Program-made: the position numbers and the translations under genes
Assembly (NCBI RefSeq): GCF_009928445.1
Contig: NZ_JAABNO010000008.1
Span: forward strand, 62,001 to 126,000
Length of the DNA: 64,000 bases
DNA from: Clostridium sp. C8-1-8
Lineage (GTDB): Bacteria; Bacillota; Clostridia; Clostridiales; Clostridiaceae
Direction: 5' to 3'
Notes under the pieces: model-generated
Database searches by the model: none
The model's input: the letters and a program-made list of their open reading frames with translations, nothing else
Told to the model about the DNA's origin: nothing
Shown here: piece after piece, positions 8,657-16,907 of the stretch
How the letters are laid out: each line of letters starts with the position of its first letter
How positions within the stretch are numbered: position 1 is the stretch's first letter

Positions 8657-8757
8657 TAGGGTTCCATTACGAAAACTTAAGTAATGCATGTTCAAAAATC
8701 GAGGTTTCTGAGGATTTTTGCGGCATGCATTACTTAATAGTTGAGTTAGGAACCCTA
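8657..8757 (+). repeat. Repeat A1: about 100-bp palindromic intergenic element
   Basis: The element starts TAGGGTTCC and ends GGAACCCTA, a perfect 9-bp terminal inverted repeat. Inside lies a long hairpin with arms AAGTAATGCATG and CATGCATTACTT around a conserved TTTCTGAG loop. Related copies are at 47741-47840 and, inverted, 56635-56734, with a deleted copy at 42092-42130. It fills most of the gap between the P-loop gene and the S51 peptidase-like gene. Confidence 0.85.
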
Positions 8758-8806
8758 CAGTTAATACCTAACCTTAAAGTTAAAGTTTACCTGTATGTTT
8801 AATCCA

Positions 8807-9475
8807 CTACTTTGCCTCAAAGACCTTAACATCTCCATAAAGTTTAATTATATTATCCTTTATTATAATTCCTCCCTTTTGACCTATAGCGTATAACGTT
8901 TTATTTCTTTCTAAAAGAACTTTTTGTATATAGCTATCCTGAGTCTTGGTTTCTTCATAGTGAACCTCTATGTTAAAGTCATTATCTAAAATTCCTAGTC
9001 CATGATAGTAAAAAAACTCATTATAATCTTCATCTGGTGATACATAGAATTCCTTTAACTGTACCATGGCACCAGCACTAGCTCCTATTATGGTTTTATT
9101 TCCTTTTATAAGCTCATCTTTTAGCCCCAACTCCTCAATCCTGTCAACAGACTTTTCTGGTAAACCTCCCGTTAGAAAGATAATATCACAGTAGCTTATA
9201 ATTTCTGCCATTTCCTCTTTACTATGCTTATAGTAATTAAGCCAACTTATGTTGTCTTCCTTTACACCATAGGATAAAAATGGTTTTACTACATCATTGT
9301 AATACTTGCCTTTTGCTTTGGTGTAGCAACTCTCCCATTCTCTTTCACAACTAATCCATTTTTCACTAAAAGAAAAGGGAAGTATAGCAACCTTACTTTT
9401 AGAATTTATATATGGCTCCAAATCATTTCTTATAAAATCCTCATGAAAATTATAGTTACTCAGTAATACGTTCAT
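8807..9475 (-). CDS. Type 1 glutamine amidotransferase-like / peptidase S51 family protein
   Basis: About 222 residues. The centre carries IIFLTGGLPEKSV followed by the nucleophile motif GASAGAMVQ, and a C-terminal AIGQKGGIII strand, as in the dipeptidase E/cyanophycinase (S51) family. In that family the Ser of GxSAGA is the nucleophile. It may cleave Asp-X dipeptides or be a divergent hydrolase; no substrate can be assigned. The ATG at 9475 follows GAAAGGAAAGATAAAT; the upstream TTG lies inside that binding site and is not preferred. It is monocistronic and divergent from the GNAT gene. Confidence 0.75.
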   Translation of the reverse strand: MNVLLSNYNFHEDFIRNDLEPYINSKSKVAILPFSFSEKWISCEREWESCYTKAKGKYYNDVVKPFLSYGVKEDNISWLNYYKHSKEEMAEIISYCDIIFLTGGLPEKSVDRIEELGLKDELIKGNKTIIGASAGAMVQLKEFYVSPDEDYNEFFYYHGLGILDNDFNIEVHYEETKTQDSYIQKVLLERNKTLYAIGQKGGIIIKDNIIKLYGDVKVFEAK

Positions 9476-9642
9476 ATTTATCTTTCCTTTCAAGAATTAA
9501 TAATCAAGTTAGTTATTTGTAATTAAAATAATAATACAGAAAGTATTATTAGGTTGAATAAGGAAATCCTTCTTACCATTTATTGTATCAAAGCACATAA
9601 TATGTTACAATTCTATAAACATTGTTTTGTAGAGGTGATTTA

Positions 9643-10146
9643 GTGAGCATAATAAGGTACGCAACATTTGAAGACTCTTATATATTAGGTACAATTCACT
9701 GTGCTTCATGGAAGATAGCTTATAAAAACATAGTTCCAAAACAGTTCTTAGAGAGTATTACTGTAGAAAAAAGAGCCGCATACTTTGAAAAGGCTCTAAG
9801 AGAGAAAGCTGAAACTGATGCTATAGTGTTCGATTCATCAGAACCCATTGGCTTTGTTACCTTTGGCAAATGCAGAGATAAAGATAAAACCGATGTTTTT
9901 GGTGAGATATGGGGACTTTATCTTGTCCCTAACAGATGGAGAAACGGTTATGGAAAAGAGCTTATGCATTTTGCCATAGAAACTCTAAGAAACTCAGGCT
10001 TTAAAAACATATCTCTTTGGGTTTTAGAAGAAAATCTAAATGCAATTAGATTCTACGAAAAACTTGGCTTTTTATTTGATGGTACAATTAAGGAATTATA
10101 CATCGGTAAACCTATAAATGAGCGCAGATATATAAAGACTTTATAG
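9643..10146 (+). CDS. GNAT-family N-acetyltransferase
   Basis: About 167 residues with the GNAT fold: an N-terminal IRYATFEDSYILGTIH strand-helix, the central strand EIWGLYLVPNRWRNG leading into the acetyl-CoA loop (RNGYGKEL), and the C-terminal SLWVLEENLNAIRFYEKLGF motif. The transferred acetyl acceptor is unknown. I choose the GTG at 9643, preceded by AGAGGTGA, over a TTG seven codons upstream that would place the ribosome binding site inside the gene. A bidirectional terminator lies at the stop codon. Confidence 0.88.
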   Translation: MSIIRYATFEDSYILGTIHCASWKIAYKNIVPKQFLESITVEKRAAYFEKALREKAETDAIVFDSSEPIGFVTFGKCRDKDKTDVFGEIWGLYLVPNRWRNGYGKELMHFAIETLRNSGFKNISLWVLEENLNAIRFYEKLGFLFDGTIKELYIGKPINERRYIKTL

Positions 10147-10196
10147 AAAAATAGCTTGTATACTACATATAAAAATGTTATACAAGCTATTTTTCT
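10145..10196. terminator. Bidirectional terminator between GNAT and MATE genes
   Basis: AGAAAAATAGCTTGTATA pairs perfectly with TATACAAGCTATTTTTCT around a 16-base loop, with A and T runs built into the arms. It includes the stop codons of both convergent genes. Confidence 0.85.
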
Positions 10197-11550
10197 ATAT
10201 CTGCTTTTTCTGCCATTTTCCACTTCTATAAATTACGTAACCGTATATGCAAACAATTAAATTACTAAAGGACATAGAAAACCATATTCCAATGGGGCCT
10301 GCATTAGATAGATACTTAAATAAAAGTATCATAGGTAGCCTTACAAACCACAATCTTCCTACTTCCATATTCATAGAGTATCTTGTATGGCCTGAACCTT
10401 GGAACACTCCTTGATAAATACTAAATAACCCCATTAAAGGCATAGAGAAAGAAATATAAATAAGATAGGTTATTCCTTGTGTTATAACAGAAGGATCATC
10501 CTTCGATTGAATGAAGAAATTTATAATCGGCTGATCTTGCCATATCATGAGAATACACCCTATTATTGAGAATGTCATTGTAAGTTTTACTGCTTTTATG
10601 AACGCTTCCTTTACTCTTTCTATTTTATTAGAGCCTAAGTTTTGTCCAACTATTGCCGTAAGTGCAGCGCCAACCCCCATTGCAGGCTGCATTATAAGCG
10701 AAGTTATCCTATTCACCATACCAAAAGCTGCAATTGTTGCTGTACCATAAGAAGCTATGAAGCCATTAAGAACAATGAAACCTAAGGCTGAGCCAGATTG
10801 TCCAATGGCTGAAGGCACAGCAACTTTAAATATTCTTTTAATCAACGGAATATCAAATTTAAAGTTCCTAAAATTAGGCTTTACCTGTGACTTAGACTTA
10901 TGAAGTATATACAACCCTACAAATGCTAATACTGCTTTAGCTATAAGTGTCGCAATAGGTGCTCCTGCCATGCCTAGTTTTAGTCCAAAAATCAGAACTG
11001 GGTCTAAAATAACATTTAGTATAACACTACAACCACTTAATATTGTAGACATAAGTGTATTACCTTGAGAATTCATTATGGCATTAAAGCTGAAAAAAAT
11101 GAAGGTAAAAGGCATATCTAAAAAGGTAATTCTCAAAAATATCTTGCTATAATAGGCAAGGTCGCCTGTGGCTCCCATCAAAGTAATTATAATTGGACTT
11201 ATCAGGTAACCTAAAGCTGAAAATATTATTGCACATATTACTGATATTACTATAAGCTGTGATGCATACTTTGAGGCCTTCTCATATTTTGATGCGCCTA
11301 TAAGCTGTGATAAAAGTGAAGTACCAGCTATAGACATCCCTGCCCCTATAGAAATAAACAAAAATATAACTGGCCAAACAAAAGATGTGGCTGCAAATTG
11401 AACAGAACCAAGCTTGCCGACCCAAATTCCATCTACCAGATTATATAGTGTTTGTATTAAGTTGCTGATCATTATTGGCAAAGATAAAGTTATAATTACT
11501 TTATACATACTTCCTTTAAGTATTAGATCTTTTCGTGTATCTGTATTCAT
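10195..11550 (-). CDS. MATE-family cation-coupled multidrug efflux transporter
   Basis: A 451-residue inner-membrane protein with about 12 transmembrane helices in two homologous halves. The start (MYKVIITLSLPIMISNLIQ), DGIWVGKLG in the first half and GVGAALTAIVGQNLGSNK in the second half are typical MATE signatures. These proteins export cationic drugs or metabolites with Na+ or H+ antiport. The ATG follows TAGGAGGACATACAA. It is a single gene; the upstream gap (11551-11960) contains the D1/B1 nested repeats. It is not closely related to the second MATE gene at 50226. Confidence 0.9.
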   Translation of the reverse strand: MNTDTRKDLILKGSMYKVIITLSLPIMISNLIQTLYNLVDGIWVGKLGSVQFAATSFVWPVIFLFISIGAGMSIAGTSLLSQLIGASKYEKASKYASQLIVISVICAIIFSALGYLISPIIITLMGATGDLAYYSKIFLRITFLDMPFTFIFFSFNAIMNSQGNTLMSTILSGCSVILNVILDPVLIFGLKLGMAGAPIATLIAKAVLAFVGLYILHKSKSQVKPNFRNFKFDIPLIKRIFKVAVPSAIGQSGSALGFIVLNGFIASYGTATIAAFGMVNRITSLIMQPAMGVGAALTAIVGQNLGSNKIERVKEAFIKAVKLTMTFSIIGCILMIWQDQPIINFFIQSKDDPSVITQGITYLIYISFSMPLMGLFSIYQGVFQGSGHTRYSMNMEVGRLWFVRLPMILLFKYLSNAGPIGIWFSMSFSNLIVCIYGYVIYRSGKWQKKQI

Positions 11551-11662
11551 TTGTATGTCCTCCTAATATTTTAGCAATACAATAATAAATTCTATCAAAA
11601 ATAAGGATTATATTCTAGTAGTTTGCATAAAAAAATTTATCATTAAAAATATTTTTCCATAT

Positions 11663-11900
11663 GAGCTTGAGCAAAGAACTAATATGATTTTGTCATATTC
11701 CATCGATGTATCACTTCATAATGATTTTATATTTTCAAATTCTCTGCTCAGAACCCATCAGAGTTTTGAAAATAGGTTAATGATTGAAGTTATGCATCTT
11801 TGGCTAAAACTTTAAACTCGCTACGTTCGAACAGTACAATTTTACTCTTTATTTAACCATTCAATTTTTATAAGTCTTATGTATCTTAATCTCGATAGCA
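11663..11900 (-). repeat. Repeat D1: internal fragment of the C/D/E element, interrupted by B1
   Basis: 11663-11703 and 11802-about 11895 match, in order, the reverse complement of about 49985-50100: AGCTTG(A/C)GCAAAGAA, TGTCATATTCCAT, then GGCTAAAACT, CTACGTTCGAACA and TTTTACTCTTTATTTAACC. The two halves are contiguous at 49985-50100 but here are split by 98 bases of repeat B1. An imperfect palindrome at about 11914-11953 with TTGACG/CGTCAA ends follows. Confidence 0.8.
11704..11801 (+). repeat. Repeat B1: about 97-bp element inserted in repeat D1
   Basis: The ends GATGTATCACTTCA and TGAAGTTATGCATC are imperfect inverted repeats. The core TTTATATTTTCAAATTCTCT and AGAGTTTTGAAAATAG match repeat B2 at 43737-43832, and more distantly B3 at 59016-59112 and B4 at 41290-41373. 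The surrounding D1 sequence has an uninterrupted homologue in this window, so the borders are defined to within a base or two. Confidence 0.8.
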
Positions 11901-11960
11901 TTAAGAGTACTTTGTTGACGATGCTTTAGTCAATTAATTGATGAAGTGCGTCAATAATGT

Positions 11961-11999
11961 AAAAATGAGGGGCTTAAAATTCTAAGCCTCTCATTTTTA
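11961..11999 (-). terminator. Terminator of the lipase-like gene
   Basis: AAAAATGAGGGGCTTA pairs with TAAGCCTCTCATTTTT around a short loop, with T-rich flanks on both strands. It lies directly after the stop of the secreted lipase-like gene. Confidence 0.8.
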
Positions 12000-12017
12000 T
12001 ACAACTTATTCCCTAGG

Positions 12018-13130
12018 TTACCAAGCAGTCAATTCAAAAGTATCATCACTAGGTGTATAGGTTGAATCTCCTATATCCTCACTCCAATAGTACTTTGGCT
12101 GCATCATGGAAAAAACATTTAGAGTGGCAGCACTAGCTGAAGGAGCCGTTGCACCTGCAAACACAGAATTATTCTCCGCTTTAGGAGGATTAAATTCCAT
12201 AGAATAGAAATACCAGTCTCTGGCATATCTATGTTTGTTCATCTGGTTTATGAAGGGAATGAAACTTGAATCTACTTCTGTAAAACAAGTAAGTTTTCTC
12301 ATACCTTCATTTGCATCACCTATAAATAAGTCATTTATATTGCTTGTCTTATATTGTTCAAAAGCGATTCCTTTACTTTCAAGACTAGTAACATATTCTC
12401 TGCAAACCTCACCAGTCCATCTATTATTTAGATAACTTTTTCCATCCTTTGACCAAAATGGATCAAGTAGTGCTACTCTATTTGGCTTAAGTTTTGATGA
12501 AATGTTTCCTTTGTCTATTCCATCGCAAATAATCTTTGTTGTATTAATTGCCATCTGACCGCCTAAGGAATGTCCAACTATTCTTATTTCACTACCATTA
12601 TAATTGCTTAAAGCACTTTTATACTGATCAACAAATAGTTGAGCTGCTGAAACTGTTGGCAAATTAGTAGTAACATAGCTTCCATCTGACTTTCTCCATC
12701 TCATCCCTTTTGGTCCAGAAGTTGTCCATATTTTAGCCTCAGCATCTTTAAGTTCTGATTCATCAGAAAACTGATTCCAATAGAATATACCTATATTCCA
12801 ACCTTTATCAATCCAATAATCACAGCTATTTACATCTTCACCGTAATCAGGATCCATTTTACTTGGATTAAAGGATTCTCTATATAGCTTAGTTGTTGAA
12901 TTATTTTGCCACCCATGAATATATAGCACAGTTGGTTTATTACTATCAAAGTATGGATTACTTTGTCCTGGTATAAACTTCTGACAAAGGTTCCCCTTGC
13001 CATACCAATATATGGACGCATCTAGCTTGGTACCGTCCCCATCGTAAGTTGATGCAAAGGCTTTGTGTGGAATTAATAAAAAAGCAAAGAAAAACAAGAA
13101 TAAGGTTAAGGACTTGAATATTCTTTTCAT
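12018..13130 (-). CDS. Secreted alpha/beta hydrolase, pancreatic-lipase-like
   Basis: A 370-residue protein with a Sec signal peptide (basic KRIFKS then a hydrophobic run, cleavage near AFAS at about 27). The alpha/beta hydrolase core shows the oxyanion segment VLYIHGWQNNS, the nucleophile elbow IVGHSLGGQ, a candidate catalytic Asp in ALLDPFWSKDG and a candidate His near NKHRYARDW. The HGW and GHSLGG pairing resembles the pancreatic lipase family, but substrates could be lipids or other esters. There is no anchor, so release into the medium is likely. The ATG follows GAGGGGTAATT. It is a single gene with its own terminator. Confidence 0.8.
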   Translation of the reverse strand: MKRIFKSLTLFLFFFAFLLIPHKAFASTYDGDGTKLDASIYWYGKGNLCQKFIPGQSNPYFDSNKPTVLYIHGWQNNSTTKLYRESFNPSKMDPDYGEDVNSCDYWIDKGWNIGIFYWNQFSDESELKDAEAKIWTTSGPKGMRWRKSDGSYVTTNLPTVSAAQLFVDQYKSALSNYNGSEIRIVGHSLGGQMAINTTKIICDGIDKGNISSKLKPNRVALLDPFWSKDGKSYLNNRWTGEVCREYVTSLESKGIAFEQYKTSNINDLFIGDANEGMRKLTCFTEVDSSFIPFINQMNKHRYARDWYFYSMEFNPPKAENNSVFAGATAPSASAATLNVFSMMQPKYYWSEDIGDSTYTPSDDTFELTAW

Positions 13131-13391
13131 AATTACCCCTCATACTCTAATTATTTAGAATTTATAAGGTAATTTAATTGCTTGATTTTTATTGCAATAA
13201 ATAAGAAACTATTAAACTTACCATATGTAAATATTATTATATAATTTTCATCGCTTCCAGTATTCTACAGTTAATTTTACCTTAATTTACCTTTATTTAA
13301 TATTTATAATAAAGTTTAAATTATTTTAAATGAAAAGTGATGCAAATATAAACTTGCATCACAAACTATAAATGTAAAATAGGAAAAATAA

Positions 13392-13942
13392 TTAAATCTT
13401 ACAACTCTTTATACTTTCTTCAGACCAACCAAAAGCAAAAATTGCTCTTAGGTGTTGGTTAGGTTTTGCTTTTACGAATGCTCCATAGCATCCTCCTGGA
13501 GGAATTATAAATTTACTGTCTCCTCTGTTACTATTGTAGAATCTACTGGAATCATTCTATCGTAAATATTTACGCCTCCTTCAGGATGATTACACACTCC
13601 ATCGTTTGAATATATTATCTTACCTCTTGGAGTAGTTTCAAGGCAGGGAATAGTATTGGTAGAAGTAAACTTACCTGATCTAATACCCTTTCCAGGAAAG
13701 TCAGTATTTAGCCATATTTCAGCTAAGAATGAACTATTACTCAAGTTTGTTATAGTTAATACGTTAACAAATATATTAACACCTGATTCAGGTGGATTAT
13801 ATAAAGCTCCCCAAATATTAAGACCATCAGAAGAAACTATCTCAGTTTGTCCAACATAATACTTACCTTCAACAGCTTTATAAAAAACATTCGATAAAGC
13901 TACTACTTTTGTTGGCTTACATAAATCGTTATCTAATATCAA
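13392..13942 (-). pseudogene. Small conserved protein gene with one frameshift near its 3' end
   Basis: The intact part (13505-13942) encodes 145 residues with NPPESGVNIFVNVLTITNLS and HPEGGVNIYDRMIPVDSTIV, a repeated beta-rich pattern. Directly past its stop a second frame continues with FIIPPGGCYGAFVKAKPN and ends at 13392. Adding one T in the run at about 13506-13512 would join them as VNFIIPPGGCYG. The joined product would have about 183 residues and resembles a small clostridial family of unknown function, possibly DUF6143. It is either a real frameshift, a phase-variable site or a sequencing error. The region 13131-13391 upstream of the lipase-like gene is AT-rich with no gene visible. 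Confidence 0.6.
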
Positions 13943-14174
13943 TATAACACCTTCTCATTTGTTTATATCTAGTAAAAAGTTCTATATAGCTATCTTCTTT
14001 AGTGAGATTTTCACATAATAATTCTCATATATTATATTCAAAGAACCATTTAAATGTTCTATGATGTTTATTCTTAATTTTTTCTTAAATTGCCGTTATT
14101 TTATTACTAAGTTACAACTTTATGCTAATATAATATATATAGTTAGATTATAAATAATAAATAAATTTGAATGA

Positions 14175-14399
14175 ATGGTGATGAAAATGATTATAGGATT
14201 TGTATTAATGATATTATTTTTGATTTTTGGTATACTGATTAAGTTCACAAAATTTGTATTTGGAGCTGTTTTCGGAGTTATTGGAGCAGTTATTGGAACA
14301 ATAGTATTAGTATTTGTAGGAATTCATTTATTGTTTGCTTTACTTCCAATAGTTCTAATTATATGCTTGCTTTTAGCTTGTCGTAAGATGATAAGATAA
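14175..14399 (+). CDS. Small hydrophobic membrane protein
   Basis: A 74-residue protein made almost entirely of two or three transmembrane helices, with a glycine- and valine-rich middle (GAVFGVIGAVIGTIVL) and a short basic tail (CRKMIR). I recognise no family. Three in-frame starts cluster within the first five codons (ATG, ATG and ATG at 14175, 14181 and 14187), and a GGTGATG sequence could serve the last one. It is monocistronic. The composition and the spaced glycines favour a real membrane peptide over a chance frame. Confidence 0.6.
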   Translation: MVMKMIIGFVLMILFLIFGILIKFTKFVFGAVFGVIGAVIGTIVLVFVGIHLLFALLPIVLIICLLLACRKMIR

Positions 14400-14545
14400 A
14401 TTAACTCTGTTTAAAGGCTTGTTGTCTTGTATTATTAGATGATAAGCTTTTTTAATGTCTAGAAAAGTATAAAATTTTTGAATAGTTAAACCTAGTAATA
14501 TCAAGGCTTATAACAGCTATTTATGCTAAACAGTAAAAAAATAAG

Positions 14546-14630
14546 TTATATTCACCTGCCATATTTTCCTTATATACATTCGGAAAGGCAGATGCGCAAA
14601 AAAAGCTCACTGAAGAAGGTCGCTTCATCG
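14546..14630 (+). repeat. Repeat E1: internal fragment of the C/D/E element
   Basis: CACCTGCCATATTTTCC, a shared CGGAAAGGCAGATGCGCAAA block and the following GAAGAA segment match the reverse complement of about 49845-49935. In both places the sequence can be translated to a peptide containing RQMRKKS, a common source of false small proteins. Here it lies just upstream of the frameshifted membrane protein gene and falsely extends its N-terminus. Confidence 0.75.
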
Positions 14631-14675
14631 ACTTTTTTATATTATTATAAATTAATTTTAGTTAGGGGTACTACT

Positions 14676-15933
14676 ATGTTAGAATCAGAAAAAGAAGTAT
14701 TAGAATATGAATTGCCATATAAGCAAAATTGCAGACTTAAACTATCTACACATATATTATATATTGTTTTAATTATATTTTTTACTTTAGGAGCTTTCTT
14801 TTTCCCTACAGATGACAGTGAAGCATTTGTTCTAAAAGTACTTTTTACACTATTCACCTTGTTCTTCTTATTGCTATGGTTATATATGGGCATATTAAAA
14901 AGAAGCTATTTAGAAATAACAAATGAATACATTAAGACTGGCTCTCTATTTGGCAGCAAAACTATAACTTGGGACAAAGCTGCAGATGTATCTATATACA
15001 AACAAAATCATAACACTATGATAGGAATAATAACTAAAGAAAAACTTTCTAAAAGAAAGGATTCAGATAGATTCAGCAATAGCTAAAGAAACTATAGAAA
15101 CTCCCATAAACTTAACTTCAGAAGATATAAGTAATAACCAAGAATACAAAGATAAAAATAATAGTTTTTTTATATCTCTCATTAAATGTGTTTTTGCCTC
15201 TTTTGCCATAGGAATATTATATGGATACTCTATGTATCTTTTTAATAAGAATATTTTATTAATTCCTTTAATTGGATCAATAATTATACTTTATTTATAT
15301 AATAAAAATTATGAAGAACGTACAGTAAACTTTTTATTTAGGATATTGATTGGTTTAACTTTTACAATTCAGATCTTTGTTGCAGATATGCTATCAATCT
15401 ATCTAACCATGAAACTTCCTCTTAAATTAGACTATATTTCTGAATTTTTGCACTACTATTTTAAATACTTGTTTAGTGTAAATGGTGCAATTGTATTAAT
15501 TATAGCCTTTGTGCTTTTTGTTGTTGGAGCCTTTCAAGGATATCAAACAAGACTACAAAGACAATTAGGTAAGTTTAGAATGAAAAAGATAGGTAATTAC
15601 TACTACAAAAAAGATGATAATAAGATATTGATTTATTTGATTGACCCTGCTGACTTCGATGATACTGATCCTGAAAATCAAATAGCTATAATATATAAAA
15701 ACTGCCTAATTGAACTATATAAAAACAATATAAAATCTTTTTATATACCTTGTCATGTTATTAAGGAAATGAATGCAAACATGCTTTATAACAATATTTT
15801 AAACATCAATAATACAGACTATTATAAAATAAATTTAGGTGGCACTGATAACTTTCAAAACTATGTTTTCCCTTGTGTTCTAAAATGTACTTCTTCTATG
15901 AAAGTAGCTGTTATAGAGCTTCAGGTTAAATAA
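14676..15933 (+). pseudogene. Membrane protein gene broken by one frameshift
   Basis: The first part, from the ATG at 14676, encodes an acidic N-terminus, two transmembrane helices (about residues 27-75) and a PH-like segment (YLEITNEYIKTGSLFGSKTI). It runs to a stop at 15086. A second open frame begins upstream of that stop with IQIDSAIAKETIETPINL and continues through four more membrane helices to 15933. Removing one G in AAAGAAAGGATT at about 15052-15062 would fuse them into one protein of about 419 residues. No family is recognised. It is the second frameshifted gene within 2.6 kb. A terminator follows the second part. Confidence 0.65.
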
Positions 15934-15967
15934 AGTTTATTAAACTAATAAATTTAATATATATGAT

Positions 15968-16003
15968 AAAAACCTATGCCAAATTTCTAAAGCATAGGTT
16001 TTT
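15968..16003 (+). terminator. Terminator after the frameshifted membrane gene
   Basis: AAAAACCTATGC pairs perfectly with GCATAGGTTTTT around a 12-base loop, followed by more T residues. It lies between convergent transcripts and may also serve the nad operon. Confidence 0.8.
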
Positions 16004-16070
16004 TCTTATAAAGCAATATTAATTTTCCTAAAACCAATTTTTGCTATTATAAATGAATAAGGGAAAAAAA

Positions 16071-16907
16071 TTAGTGCAGTTTTAGATTCTTCAAGCTCAA
16101 ATCAAGTATATTAAATGAATGAGTCAAGGCACCAGAAGATATATAATCAACTCCAGTTAAAGCAACTTCTCTTATATTTTCAATTGTTATATTTCCTGAA
16201 GCCTCAGTTAAGGCTCTTTTATCCACTATTTCAACTGCTTGTTTCATAGTAGCAAGATCCATATTATCAAGCATGATTATATCAGCTTTCGCCTCAAGAG
16301 CTTCGTAAAGCTCAGCAATACTTTCCACTTCAACTTCTATCTTTCTTACAAAAGGAACTTCATTTCTAACTAGAGCTACAGCGTTTTTTATTCCTCCTGC
16401 AGCAGCTATGTGATTGTCCTTTATTAGAACCCCATCACTTAGTCCAAGTCTATGATTTGTTCCGCCACCTATCTTTACAGCGTATTTTTCAAATACTCTC
16501 ATGTTAGGAGTAGTCTTTCTGGTATCTAAAAGCTTAGTGTTAGTTCCTTGAAGCTCATCTACATATTTTCTAGTAAGTGTTGCAATGCCACTAATCCTTT
16601 GTAGAAAATTAAGTGCCACTCTTTCCCCAGTTAAAACTATATCACTTCTACCGCTGACTTTTGCAATAACTTGCCCTTTTTTGACTTTATCACCATCTGC
16701 TGCAAAGAATTCTATATCAATCTGTCCTAATATTTGAAAAGCTCTTTTAAATATATCCAGACCAGCTATAACTCCATCTTCCTTTACTATAAGGTCAGCG
16801 GTACAGTTCTTTGCATCTTTTGTTATTGCCATAGTTGTTATATCACCATAAGGTGCATCTTCCTTAATTGCACTTTTTATAATTTCATCATAAAGCAACC
16901 AGTTCAT
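16071..16907 (-). CDS. nadC: Nicotinate-nucleotide pyrophosphorylase (quinolinate phosphoribosyltransferase)
   Basis: A 278-residue cytoplasmic enzyme that makes nicotinate mononucleotide from quinolinate and PRPP. The N-terminal EDAPYGDITTMAI, the LNFLQRISGIATLTR segment, the TRKTTPNMR phosphate-binding arginines, GGGTNHRLGLSDGVLIKDNHI and the C-terminal IMLDNMD and EASGNIT motifs are all present. Length is normal. It overlaps the end of nadB by 20 bases, so the two are translationally coupled. The ATG follows GAGGAGATATAGTAA. It is the last gene of nadA-nadB-nadC. Confidence 0.96.
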   Translation of the reverse strand: MNWLLYDEIIKSAIKEDAPYGDITTMAITKDAKNCTADLIVKEDGVIAGLDIFKRAFQILGQIDIEFFAADGDKVKKGQVIAKVSGRSDIVLTGERVALNFLQRISGIATLTRKYVDELQGTNTKLLDTRKTTPNMRVFEKYAVKIGGGTNHRLGLSDGVLIKDNHIAAAGGIKNAVALVRNEVPFVRKIEVEVESIAELYEALEAKADIIMLDNMDLATMKQAVEIVDKRALTEASGNITIENIREVALTGVDYISSGALTHSFNILDLSLKNLKLH

